From Verrucomicrobiia bacterium (GTDB taxonomy: Bacteria; Verrucomicrobiota; Verrucomicrobiia; Opitutales; Opitutaceae): a stretch of 64,000 nucleotides of DNA. The notes under the pieces are model-generated. The model was not told where the DNA came from and made no database searches. It saw only the letters and a list, made by a program, of their open reading frames with translations. Within the stretch, counting starts at the first letter, position 1. Each line of letters starts with the position of its first letter. Of this stretch, positions 55,618-63,923 are shown piece by piece. A program made the translations under genes and the position numbers. Where the stretch lies: contig WYBX01000081.1 of assembly GCA_011525695.1 (NCBI GenBank), positions 30,153 through 94,152 on the forward strand, read 5' to 3'.

Positions 55618-58098
55618 ATGCCGTTCGCCCTGGAGTCCCCCCGCCGCCGATGGATCTTGCTGGGTGCCGCATGGATGATCACGGCGATCCTGATCGCGCT
55701 GCATACCAGGATCGTCGCGGACTATGTGGACTTGTTGGATGAGGCGGGACAGCGGGAAGGCGGAGATCGCTCCACCCCGCTCCGGCAGATCATCCCCGCC
55801 CATTATGGCGACGCCCAGATGTGGATTCGCCATGTGATTAACGGCCATGAAACCGGCCAGGCGCGGATCCGTTTCACCACCGTCGACAACGCGCCGCTCG
55901 GCCGCGAAGTCCACTGGAGTTCCGGGCTGCCCTGGCTGATTCGCAGCGCCGCGGCGGCGCAGCGGGCTTTCAGCGGGAAAACGGGGCCGGCTGCGATTGA
56001 GGGCGTCCTGCCCTGGTTCAACGCACCCTTGCTCCTCAGCGCGATTGTCCTGTTCTCCATTTGGACGGCCCGCCGGCTTGGCGCCGCTGCAGGAGTTCTC
56101 ACTGCATGCGCCATGTTCGGGCATCCCCGGTTCTACCAGGGCTTCATGCCGATGAACGTAGATCACCACGGGCTGGTCAACGCGGCCATCCTCGGACTCA
56201 TCCTGGGCGTGGGCTTCATGGGGTTCGGCTGGTGGCGCGATCCTGGCTCGGCTGAACCAACGCTGCTGCCCGCCGATCGCCGGGCGGCGCGACGGGCGGC
56301 GGTGATTTCAGCCCTTGGCGGAGCTGTCGCCTTGTGGGTGAGCGCGGCGGCGGCGCTGCCCGCGATTGCATTGGTGGGCATTGCGGGATTCGCGGCATCA
56401 CACTGGTTCAGACCGGCCGAAACGAATGTTCATTTTGAACCTGGGCTGTGGCGGCTCTGGGGCCGGACGGGGGCAGTTGCGGCGTTCCTGTTATATCTCG
56501 TCGAATATGCCCCGGCGCACCTCGGCTGGCGGCTCGAGGTCAACCACCCGCTCCATGCGCTCGCCTGGTGGGGTGGCGCCGAATTCATCGCGATCTTCGG
56601 CGGACGGCGTCGGGGCACGCCGCTGCCGCCGCCGGGCCGGCTCGCGCTGCCGCTGGTTGCGCTAACTGCCGCGCCGGTGGCGATCCTCCTGGGCAGCGGC
56701 TCCACCTTCCTCCTCGGCGACCCATTCATTGGCGAACTGCGGCATTTCGTCGGTGAGAGCCGTTCGCTTCCCGCGACGATCCGCGAGTTCGGGATCAACT
56801 GGGTCCTGCTCGATCTGCTCTCAATCCTGGTGCTCGTCCCCGCCGCAATTCTCCTCTGGGGGCGACGGAGCGTCGATCGTCCGGTACTGGGCGCTCTCAC
56901 GACCGTGGCCGTGGCACTCATGGTGATGGCCTGTGTGGTGATGCGCTGGTGGCAGGTCGCAAGCACGGCGCAGATCGCGTTGCTAATCGGGATGGTCGCT
57001 GCGGTCGACGCCACTCCAAAACGGCGGGAGTTGCTGGCACTGGCAGCCGCAGTGCTCGTTTTCCTGCTCCCCGCAGCCTGGCGGATCGCCCGGGAACACC
57101 TCGCCAACCGCCACTCCCAAGTCGCGGAAATCGATTTGTACCAGCCGCTCTATCGCGACCTCGCCGGCGTGCTGCGGGCCACAAATGCGGACGGTGACAT
57201 CACACTGCTTTCAAGCCCCAATGCCTCGGCCGGAATCAGCTATTTTGGTCGGTTCAAGTCGATTGGCACCCTGTTTTGGGAAAACGCCGCCGGGTTGCGC
57301 GCGGCCGCATCAATCCTATGTGCGGAGAATGACGATGAAGCGCTGCGGTTGATTCGCGCGCGGGGCGTGACGCATCTGGTCCTGTTTTCCAATGCACCGT
57401 TCGTCGGCGAATATTTCCGGCTGCTGTACCCCACCCGGCCTGCGGCCGACGCGAGGCGGACGTTCGGGTTTCGACTCATGAGCGATCTCGCGTCCGCGCC
57501 ACGGTGGCTGCAACCCATCCCCTATCGGCCGCCCGCTGCCCTGGCCGCCACGGGCAAGGTGAGTGTCTTCAAGGTCGTGGCGGACCTGCCGGAGGATCAA
57601 CGGCTGTTTCACATTGCCGTCGCGCAGATCGCGAGCGGCGATCCCGCCGCGGCAGAGGAATCGTTCCTTGCCGCCATGGCAACCGTTCCTCCGGCCGCTC
57701 GTGCGTCGTTCCTGGGGTTCGCGGGCGAGGCGGCTTATGAGCAGGGCGCGCAGACGCTGGCGGCGGGACTGTTCAGGCGATCGCTGGCACTCGCCAATGA
57801 TCCCGGCGTCGCGAACATCCTGGCATGGATCCTGGCAACCAGTCCCGATCCCAAGGTGAGGGACGGCACTGAGGCACTCGCGCTGATCGGACCGATCGCG
57901 CAGCGCGGGCGGGATGACCCGATGATTCTGAGCACGCTGGCGGCGACCTACGCGGAACTCGGCCGTTTCGATACGGCGATCGCGGAGGCCGATCGCGCCC
58001 TGGCATTGATCCGGAAAGCTGGCGCCGATCCGGATGCCCAGGCGCTGCTCGCCGAACGGCTCGCGACATACCGTTCCCGCCGGCCTTGGCGGCAGTAA
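55618..58098 (+). CDS. STT3/GT-C-like multi-pass membrane protein with C-terminal TPR region
   Basis: This 826-residue protein starts with a helix (residues 12-30). A loop with GDAQMWIRHV and GREVHWSSGLPWLI follows, then many helices up to about 500, including MNVDHHGLVNAAILGLILG. The acidic loop, the HWS segment and the DHH segment recall bacterial STT3/PglB-like GT-C glycosyltransferases, in which acidic residues bind metal and lipid-linked sugar. Residues about 510-640 are a soluble domain, and the rest looks like TPR repeats (GDPAAAEESFLAAMA, YAELGRFDTAIAEADRALAL). It is possibly a protein or lipid glycosyltransferase; activity is not established. Confidence 0.68.
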   Translation: MPFALESPRRRWILLGAAWMITAILIALHTRIVADYVDLLDEAGQREGGDRSTPLRQIIPAHYGDAQMWIRHVINGHETGQARIRFTTVDNAPLGREVHWSSGLPWLIRSAAAAQRAFSGKTGPAAIEGVLPWFNAPLLLSAIVLFSIWTARRLGAAAGVLTACAMFGHPRFYQGFMPMNVDHHGLVNAAILGLILGVGFMGFGWWRDPGSAEPTLLPADRRAARRAAVISALGGAVALWVSAAAALPAIALVGIAGFAASHWFRPAETNVHFEPGLWRLWGRTGAVAAFLLYLVEYAPAHLGWRLEVNHPLHALAWWGGAEFIAIFGGRRRGTPLPPPGRLALPLVALTAAPVAILLGSGSTFLLGDPFIGELRHFVGESRSLPATIREFGINWVLLDLLSILVLVPAAILLWGRRSVDRPVLGALTTVAVALMVMACVVMRWWQVASTAQIALLIGMVAAVDATPKRRELLALAAAVLVFLLPAAWRIAREHLANRHSQVAEIDLYQPLYRDLAGVLRATNADGDITLLSSPNASAGISYFGRFKSIGTLFWENAAGLRAAASILCAENDDEALRLIRARGVTHLVLFSNAPFVGEYFRLLYPTRPAADARRTFGFRLMSDLASAPRWLQPIPYRPPAALAATGKVSVFKVVADLPEDQRLFHIAVAQIASGDPAAAEESFLAAMATVPPAARASFLGFAGEAAYEQGAQTLAAGLFRRSLALANDPGVANILAWILATSPDPKVRDGTEALALIGPIAQRGRDDPMILSTLAATYAELGRFDTAIAEADRALALIRKAGADPDAQALLAERLATYRSRRPWRQ

Positions 58099-58127
58099 TC
58101 AACGCGGTGCTCCACGTCTTCGGATGG

Positions 58128-58210
58128 CTCGGGCTTTCAGCCCTCAAGACCGCCTTGCATGAATTCCTGGGCCGCAGGCCCAGGCTGGGATGAGACGCGC
58201 CTTTGGCGCT
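58128..58210 (+). repeat. Three-hairpin intergenic repeat, copy C
   Basis: CTCGGGCTTTCAGCCCT, CCTGGGCCGCAGGCCCAGG and GCGCCTTTGGCGC in order. Compensatory changes in the middle hairpin (GTT loop in copy B, GCA in copy C) keep the stem. A GCGGCGTCACGCCGC palindrome of the other family follows at about 58236. Confidence 0.8.
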
Positions 58211-58286
58211 CGTGGCAGCGGCGGATCTCGTGGAAGCGGCGTCACGCCGCTTGCACTTTGGCAACGCATCCGCGACCGCGAGTACC

Positions 58287-58310
58287 CTCACCCGTTCGGG
58301 TGATGGACGG
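58287..58310 (+). promoter_or_regulatory. Candidate operator, copy 1
   Basis: A 16-bp perfect dyad TCACCCG-TT-CGGGTGA followed by TGGACGG, 123 bases before the receptor ATG. It is identical to copy 2 (61771-61794) except for the two central bases. The conserved block extends: a hairpin GAAGTC-GCA-GACTTC at 58340-58354, then a C-rich tract (58361-58371) and TAGTAAACCA just before the start codon. Confidence 0.65.
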
Positions 58311-58433
58311 CATTTATTCCATCAGCCACATTCTGCCGCGAAGTCGCAGACTTCCCGACCCACTCCCCCCCTTTTTCCCTCAACTACGAGGGGAAACTAG
58401 TAAACCACGACAAGCAAATATCCCCATATTGCT

Positions 58434-61385
58434 ATGATTCGAATGCCCATACCAAGTAATCCCATCCGAAGGCTCCTCATGGCCGTCTTCGTTCTCCCCC
58501 TGCTCAGTGCCACCCTCCTTGCACAGTCCACCGGCGCCATCTCCGGACGCGTTTACGATAGCGCCACCGGCAAGTCGCTCCAAGGCGCCATTGTCAGAGT
58601 CCAGGGCACCTCCGGACTCGACTACAGCGCCGACGACGGCCGCTTCCATATATCGGGACTGCCGGCAGGCCCGGTGACCGTCGAGGTGGAGTACGTTGGC
58701 CTCGATCCACTGACGCAACAGGTCACAATCACGCCGGGCACCACCACGTCGTTCGATGCCGGACTCAAGAGCAACGTGCTGGTGCTGGATGCCTTCACGG
58801 TGTCCGAGACCGCCCGCGGACAGTCGCTCGCCGTCAACCTTCAGCGCACTGCATCCGGCATCGTGAACATTGTTTCAGAGGAAACGTTCGGAAAGATGCA
58901 AGGTGGCAACATCGGCAATGCGCTGCACTACCTGCCGAGTATCACCATGAACGAGGACCAGGACGGTCAGGTCGGCGGGATCAATATTCGTGGCGTCGAG
59001 AGCGAATACAATGCCGTCCTGATTGACGGCAATCGCGTCTCCAGCCGTGGATTTGACACCCGCAACATCAGCGGCGACGGCATCACCAATGTCGAGGTCA
59101 TCAAGGCCCCGACGCCCGACCGTGATGGCGATGCCATCGGCGGCATGGTGAACCTCAAGACCCGCTCCGCCTTCCAGCGGGACGGCCGTTGGACGAGGCT
59201 CGACTTCAACGCCACCCTGAACGACCTGGTCGACAAATGGGGCTATGGCGGATCGATTGGCTACTCCGACATCTTCAGCGTGCTCGGAAAGGAGAAGAAC
59301 CTGGGCGTAGCTCTTTCCCTCAGCTACTACGATTCGAACCGCTATTCCAAGAACGCGGACATCGACTGGGAACGGGTTCCGGCGGAAGGCAGTCCGCCCG
59401 CGTGGAACATCGCGGAGCAGGAGCAGGCCGCGGGCCGGCCGCTTTGGTTCATGGAGGCAACCCACTGGGAATGGGACACCCGGGAGACACAGAACTACGG
59501 CGCCAACGCCTCGTTCGACTTCCGCTTCGATGAATTCAACTCGATCTACGTCCGGCCGACCTGGGGCGCCTACAAGCGCCAGGGTATTACCTTCGAGGAC
59601 GACATCGACGTCGACACGCGCTATCAGGAGACCGGCAGCCGGAAGACCTATGCCTTCATCACTCCGACCACCGGCCGGGGCACGCCGGGCAGCAGCGGCA
59701 GCCGGGGCCGTTACCAATGGATCGGCACGGATGACGAGCGGGAACAGACCCTGTATTCGGTGGCGTTCGGCGGCAGGAACGAGCGCGCCGACTCCCTCCT
59801 CACCTACGACTTCGTCGCCTCACGCCGCAAGACCCAGTACCTCACCGATCTCGAGTTCGAAATCGGGGCCCAGCCCAACAATCCGTATATCCTCTGGGAA
59901 TACGAGACGGTGGCGCAATGGAAGGGCGACATCATCATCAACCAGCTCACCGACTACGATCTCTCCGACCCGAGCCTGATCAGCTATGGCGAGATGGCGG
60001 ATGCAACCGAGCTCACGACCGAGGATACCCTCAGCGCCCAAATCGACTGGGAACGGAACTTCTCCTTGAGCGGCAACAAATCGTTCACGTTCAAGACCGG
60101 GGCCAAGTATCGGAATATCGAGTCCGAGAACGACGAGAACGCCAATGTATGGGAAACCGACGAGGACTTCCCCTACGACGCGGTGGTTGATCCGACCAAC
60201 GAGGTCCTGTTCATGAAGCGGAAGTATCACAATGTGTATCCGAAGCGGGCGCGCGCCTTGCTTAACAGCAATCCCGAACTGTTCGAACTCCTGGTCGACG
60301 ACACGCTCGCGGACAGCGCCCTCGCAGACTACAAAGGCGATGAAACCACCACGGCGGCTTACGTCATGGGCACGTTCCGGTCCGGCCGGCATACCATCGT
60401 CGGCGGCGTCCGCTGGGAAAAGGTCGAGTGGAACAGCACCAAGAACGAGGCCGACTTCAGTTTCGTGCCGGAAATCGACGAACAGGGCGAGGAACAGGCC
60501 CGGCGGGTGCTGGACGCGATTCGGGTCGCCAAATTTGGCTCGTCATATGACAACTTCCTGCCCGGGATCCATTTCCGGCACGAGTTGACCGACCGGCTGA
60601 TCCTCCGCGAGAGCTACAACCGCAGCTATGGCAAGCCCAGGCTGTCGCAGCTCACGATGGGATATTACAAGAACGAGGACGGCGACATCGAGGAGGGCAA
60701 TCCCTTCCTCGAGCCGGCGATCTCGGATAATTATGACATCCAGCTCGAGTATTACACCAAGAATCACGGACTCTACTCGATCGGTGTGTTCCGCAAGGAC
60801 ATCAAGGACTTCACCTACGAACACACGCTCAACTTCAACGACCTCGATGCGAATGGAAAGCCGATCCCGATTTCGGGCGGGGAACTCGAGTACACCCAGC
60901 CGCGGAACGGCTCCAGTGCCAAGAACACCGGTGTTGAATTGATGGCCCGCCAGCAGCTCGTCTTTCTGCCGGGCTTCCTGAAGGGTCTGAGTGTCGACCT
61001 GAGCGCGACGTTCCTGAATACCGAGGCCGTCTACCCGAACCGGACCGATCGTGACGATCTCCCGCTGCCGGGTTTCTCCGACACGGTATACACCGCCAGG
61101 CTCGGTTACGACTGGGGCAATTTCCGGAGCCGGCTCAGCTACCGGTACCGCGAGGACTATGTCGAGGGCTTGGGAGCCGACATCACCGAGGATGAGTTCT
61201 TCGGCGCACAGGAGCGGGTCGATGCCGAGATCAGTTATCGGTTTGGCAAGGGGATTCGTCTCTATGCCAACGGAACCAATCTCAGCAACCGGCCGCTGGT
61301 GTCGTACCAGGGTCTCACGTACTTCACCGAAGACACGAGCTATCACGGCAGGAAGTACACGTTCGGCGTGGAATATGAGTTCTGA
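58434..61385 (+). CDS. TonB-dependent receptor with N-terminal carboxypeptidase-regulatory-like domain
   Basis: This 983-residue protein has a signal peptide (LLMAVFVLPLLSATLLAQ). A CarboxypepD_reg-like domain follows (about 33-115: GAISGRVYDSATGKSLQGAI, GLPAGPVTVEVEYVGLD), then a plug (about 120-260: NIRGVESEYNAVLIDGNRV, IEVIKAPTPDRDGDAIG-like block) and a beta-barrel ending in Phe (YTFGVEYEF). It imports a large ligand over the outer membrane with TonB-ExbBD (not in the window). The second receptor at 62016 is a close paralogue, differing in the barrel. Upstream is the candidate operator and leader; a strong terminator follows at 61430. ATG 58434 is used, though 58446 is possible. Confidence 0.95.
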   Translation: MIRMPIPSNPIRRLLMAVFVLPLLSATLLAQSTGAISGRVYDSATGKSLQGAIVRVQGTSGLDYSADDGRFHISGLPAGPVTVEVEYVGLDPLTQQVTITPGTTTSFDAGLKSNVLVLDAFTVSETARGQSLAVNLQRTASGIVNIVSEETFGKMQGGNIGNALHYLPSITMNEDQDGQVGGINIRGVESEYNAVLIDGNRVSSRGFDTRNISGDGITNVEVIKAPTPDRDGDAIGGMVNLKTRSAFQRDGRWTRLDFNATLNDLVDKWGYGGSIGYSDIFSVLGKEKNLGVALSLSYYDSNRYSKNADIDWERVPAEGSPPAWNIAEQEQAAGRPLWFMEATHWEWDTRETQNYGANASFDFRFDEFNSIYVRPTWGAYKRQGITFEDDIDVDTRYQETGSRKTYAFITPTTGRGTPGSSGSRGRYQWIGTDDEREQTLYSVAFGGRNERADSLLTYDFVASRRKTQYLTDLEFEIGAQPNNPYILWEYETVAQWKGDIIINQLTDYDLSDPSLISYGEMADATELTTEDTLSAQIDWERNFSLSGNKSFTFKTGAKYRNIESENDENANVWETDEDFPYDAVVDPTNEVLFMKRKYHNVYPKRARALLNSNPELFELLVDDTLADSALADYKGDETTTAAYVMGTFRSGRHTIVGGVRWEKVEWNSTKNEADFSFVPEIDEQGEEQARRVLDAIRVAKFGSSYDNFLPGIHFRHELTDRLILRESYNRSYGKPRLSQLTMGYYKNEDGDIEEGNPFLEPAISDNYDIQLEYYTKNHGLYSIGVFRKDIKDFTYEHTLNFNDLDANGKPIPISGGELEYTQPRNGSSAKNTGVELMARQQLVFLPGFLKGLSVDLSATFLNTEAVYPNRTDRDDLPLPGFSDTVYTARLGYDWGNFRSRLSYRYREDYVEGLGADITEDEFFGAQERVDAEISYRFGKGIRLYANGTNLSNRPLVSYQGLTYFTEDTSYHGRKYTFGVEYEF

Positions 61386-61429
61386 GGCAGCGAATTCGCG
61401 CCTCGCGGCGTGAATTCGTTGAGCTGAAG

Positions 61430-61460
61430 CCCCGGCGGGATTCCCGCCGGGGCTTTTTTG
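61430..61460 (+). terminator. Strong intrinsic terminator after receptor gene
   Basis: An 11-bp perfect stem GCCCCGGCGGG / CCCGCCGGGGC with an ATT loop is followed at once by TTTTTT. It lies 45 bases after the receptor stop and isolates the first receptor gene from the second. Confidence 0.95.
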
Positions 61461-61483
61461 CGCGCAATTGAACCTTTCGCCTC

Positions 61484-61601
61484 GTAGGAGCGCAGCCTTG
61501 CGTGCGCCCGCATGTGCGGTTCGAAAACTCGTTTTCGTATGCGCGCCGCCGTCAGGGGTGACTGAAGGATCATTCGGGCGCAGCAAGACTGCGCCCCTAC
61601 G
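61484..61601. repeat. MITE-like element with terminal inverted repeats, long copy
   Basis: The left end is CGTAGGAGCGCAGCCTTGCG and the right end CAAGACTGCGCCCCTACG, matching the element at 49332-49407 but with a longer interior. An adjacent hairpin GTCAGGT-CTCC-AACCTGAC (about 61617) belongs to yet another short repeat. There is no gene in 61386-62015. Confidence 0.65.
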
Positions 61602-61770
61602 TTCTAGCCAGTAGGTCAGGTCTCCAACCTGACCCGGGGCATGTCAAAAGGACCTGCCCTACCCCGTCGCCCGTGCACGTGGAAGCGGCGTCCCGCCGAT
61701 TGCGTTTGAAAAGCGGCAGGATGCCGGTTCCACCCGCGGAAACCCCGCCGTCCGGTCCGCGTGTCGCGAC

Positions 61771-61794
61771 CTCACCCGACCGGGTGATGGACGG
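61771..61794 (+). promoter_or_regulatory. Candidate operator, copy 2
   Basis: The dyad TCACCCG-AC-CGGGTGA is followed by TGGACGG, 222 bases before the second receptor ATG. The leader hairpin GAAGT-CACA-ACTTC is at 61825-61838, 54 bases after the dyad start (53 in copy 1). A C-rich tract follows at 61851-61870, and TAGTAAACCAGAAC lies near 61991. Confidence 0.65.
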
Positions 61795-62015
61795 TCATCC
61801 TTCAATAAAGGAAACTGCTACTGAGAAGTCACAACTTCACTCAAGCTTAACGCCCCTTTCCCCCCGCCCCCAGCAAATGCGCAGCGACTGCCGCGTTGAT
61901 ATTGCCCGTCCGTGCTCATTCCGAGCGGAGGGCTTCATGTGACTAGAGTCCCGAACCTCCACGCTGCTGCGTCGACTTTGTCAGGCTGATAGTAAACCAG
62001 AACGAAACCATAACC

Positions 62016-63923
62016 ATGCATACCATCCAGTTAGCAACCAGGATGTTACGGCACCTTGCCGCCGTCCTGCCGATTCCGCTCCTTGCAGGATCGCTGTTCG
62101 CCCAAACCTTCGGGACCATCACCGGTCGCGTCTTTGACGAGCGGACCGGAGCGTCGCTCGAGGGCGCTGTCGTCCGAATCGTAGGCACCAATGCCCAGGA
62201 CTACACCACCACGACCGGCAACTATTCGCTCTCCGCTCCCGCCGGCGAGGTGAGGATCGAAGTCGAATACGTCGGTTTGGACACGAAGACCGAGACGGCG
62301 ACCGTGTCAGCGGGAACTTCCACCCGAGTCGACATCGGCCTGACGAGCACCATCCTCCAACTCGACTCGTTCGTGGTCCAGGAATCCGTCCGCGGCCAGT
62401 CGCTCGCGATCAACATGCAGAAGGTCGCGTCCGGCATCGTGAACATCGTCTCGGAGGAAACCTTCGGCCAGATGACCGATGCGAACGTCGGCGTCGCCCT
62501 CCAGCGGCTCCCCGGGCTCAGCGTAAACGAGGACAACGACGGCTCGACCGCGGGCATCAACATCCGCGGGATCGCCGGTGACTACAATTCGTTCCAGATC
62601 GACGGCAACCGGGCGCCAAACCCCGGCGGGACCACCCGATCCTTCAATTCGAACCAGTTCATGGCTGACGGTGTCACTAACATCGAGGTGATCAAGGCGC
62701 CGACGCCGGACCGCGATGGGGACGCCATTGGCGGGATCATCAACGTCGTTTCCCGGAGCGCCTTCCAGCGTGACGGCCGCGACTTCAAGCTGAAACTCGC
62801 CGGCGTTTACAGCGATCTGCCGAAGGACTGGGGTCATGCCGCCAGCCTGCAGTACAACGACATCTTCAGCATCATGGGCGGCGACCGGAACCTGGGCCTC
62901 AGCCTTACGCTCAGCAGCTACAAGACCAACCGCTATTCCATCAATGCCGACATGGACTGGATCCAGGTCAATCCCGAGAACAATCCGCAATTGCCGAACC
63001 TGGCGGAGGAGGAACGGCTTTACGGCCGGCCCGTCTGGTTCTTCGAGGCCACCCACTTCGAGTATGACACCCGCGTGACGAACACCTACGGTCTCAGCGG
63101 CTCGATTGATTTCCGGACCGACGATCAGAATTCATATTACTTCCGACCGGTCTACAGTCACTTCACCCGCCAGGGGACGACGATGGAGACCGACATGGAT
63201 ATCGACACATCATTCGAGGATGAACTTGGCGGAGACAAGACCTATGCGTTCCTCAATGCGACCTCGGGTGGCGCCACGGAGGACAGCGAAGGCTCGCGCG
63301 GCTGGATCGGCACCGAGGAGGACAATTACAACGACCTTTACTCGATCAACTTCGGCGGCAAGCACGAGCGGCCGGACACCCTGCTCACCTACGATTTCTT
63401 CTACTCGTACAGCAAGAACGTGGTCACGGACGACACGGAGCTGAACATGCTGATGGAGCCCGATGACCCATGGATCATCCAGGAATACAAGATTCACACG
63501 ATTCATAAAGGCGAGGTCGAGGTCAAGGTGACCAACGGAGTCGACATCTCCGACCTCAGCCTGATGAGCGAGGGCGAACTCGAACAGGTGAGCTCGGTCA
63601 AGGAGGAGGATATCTACAGCGCCCGGCTCGACTGGGAGCGGAAATACGAGCGCGAGAACGGCACCTTCACGTTAAAGACCGGCGCCAAGTGGCGGATGAG
63701 CGCGCCCAAGTTCGACCGGACCGTCACCCTGCATGAGATGGACGAGGATTTCCCTTATGATCGCGTGCTGGTTCCGACCGACGCCGTACTGTTCCTCAAG
63801 CCCAAGTATTACGATGTCCATCCCAAGCTCGGCCAGGCGCTCCTGAAATCAGATCCGGATCTCTTTGATTTCGATTCATTATGGTCCCACGGACGAAAAC
63901 GCACGTTCACAAGTGCCTCGTGA
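62016..63923 (+). CDS. TonB-dependent receptor, apparently truncated by an insertion near 63875
   Basis: The first about 620 residues are co-linear with the receptor at 58434-61385: signal peptide, CarboxypepD_reg-like domain (GTITGRVFDERTGASLEGAV), plug (NIRGIAGDYNSFQIDGNR, IEVIKAPTPDRDGDAIGGII) and half of the barrel. Similarity runs through HPKLGQALLKSDPDLFDF and then stops; the last residues (SLWSHGRKRTFTSAS) match nothing in the paralogue, and neither do the other two frames. About 360 barrel residues are missing. The protein as encoded should not form a barrel, so the gene is probably inactive or the break is recent. Confidence 0.85.
   Translation: MHTIQLATRMLRHLAAVLPIPLLAGSLFAQTFGTITGRVFDERTGASLEGAVVRIVGTNAQDYTTTTGNYSLSAPAGEVRIEVEYVGLDTKTETATVSAGTSTRVDIGLTSTILQLDSFVVQESVRGQSLAINMQKVASGIVNIVSEETFGQMTDANVGVALQRLPGLSVNEDNDGSTAGINIRGIAGDYNSFQIDGNRAPNPGGTTRSFNSNQFMADGVTNIEVIKAPTPDRDGDAIGGIINVVSRSAFQRDGRDFKLKLAGVYSDLPKDWGHAASLQYNDIFSIMGGDRNLGLSLTLSSYKTNRYSINADMDWIQVNPENNPQLPNLAEEERLYGRPVWFFEATHFEYDTRVTNTYGLSGSIDFRTDDQNSYYFRPVYSHFTRQGTTMETDMDIDTSFEDELGGDKTYAFLNATSGGATEDSEGSRGWIGTEEDNYNDLYSINFGGKHERPDTLLTYDFFYSYSKNVVTDDTELNMLMEPDDPWIIQEYKIHTIHKGEVEVKVTNGVDISDLSLMSEGELEQVSSVKEEDIYSARLDWERKYERENGTFTLKTGAKWRMSAPKFDRTVTLHEMDEDFPYDRVLVPTDAVLFLKPKYYDVHPKLGQALLKSDPDLFDFDSLWSHGRKRTFTSAS

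Noticed and set aside
58287..58432. Known riboswitch (for example c-di-GMP or cobalamin type) upstream of the TonB receptor
   Set aside because: The dyad has only a two-base centre and the characteristic conserved motifs of those riboswitches are not present. A protein operator plus a small hairpin fits better.
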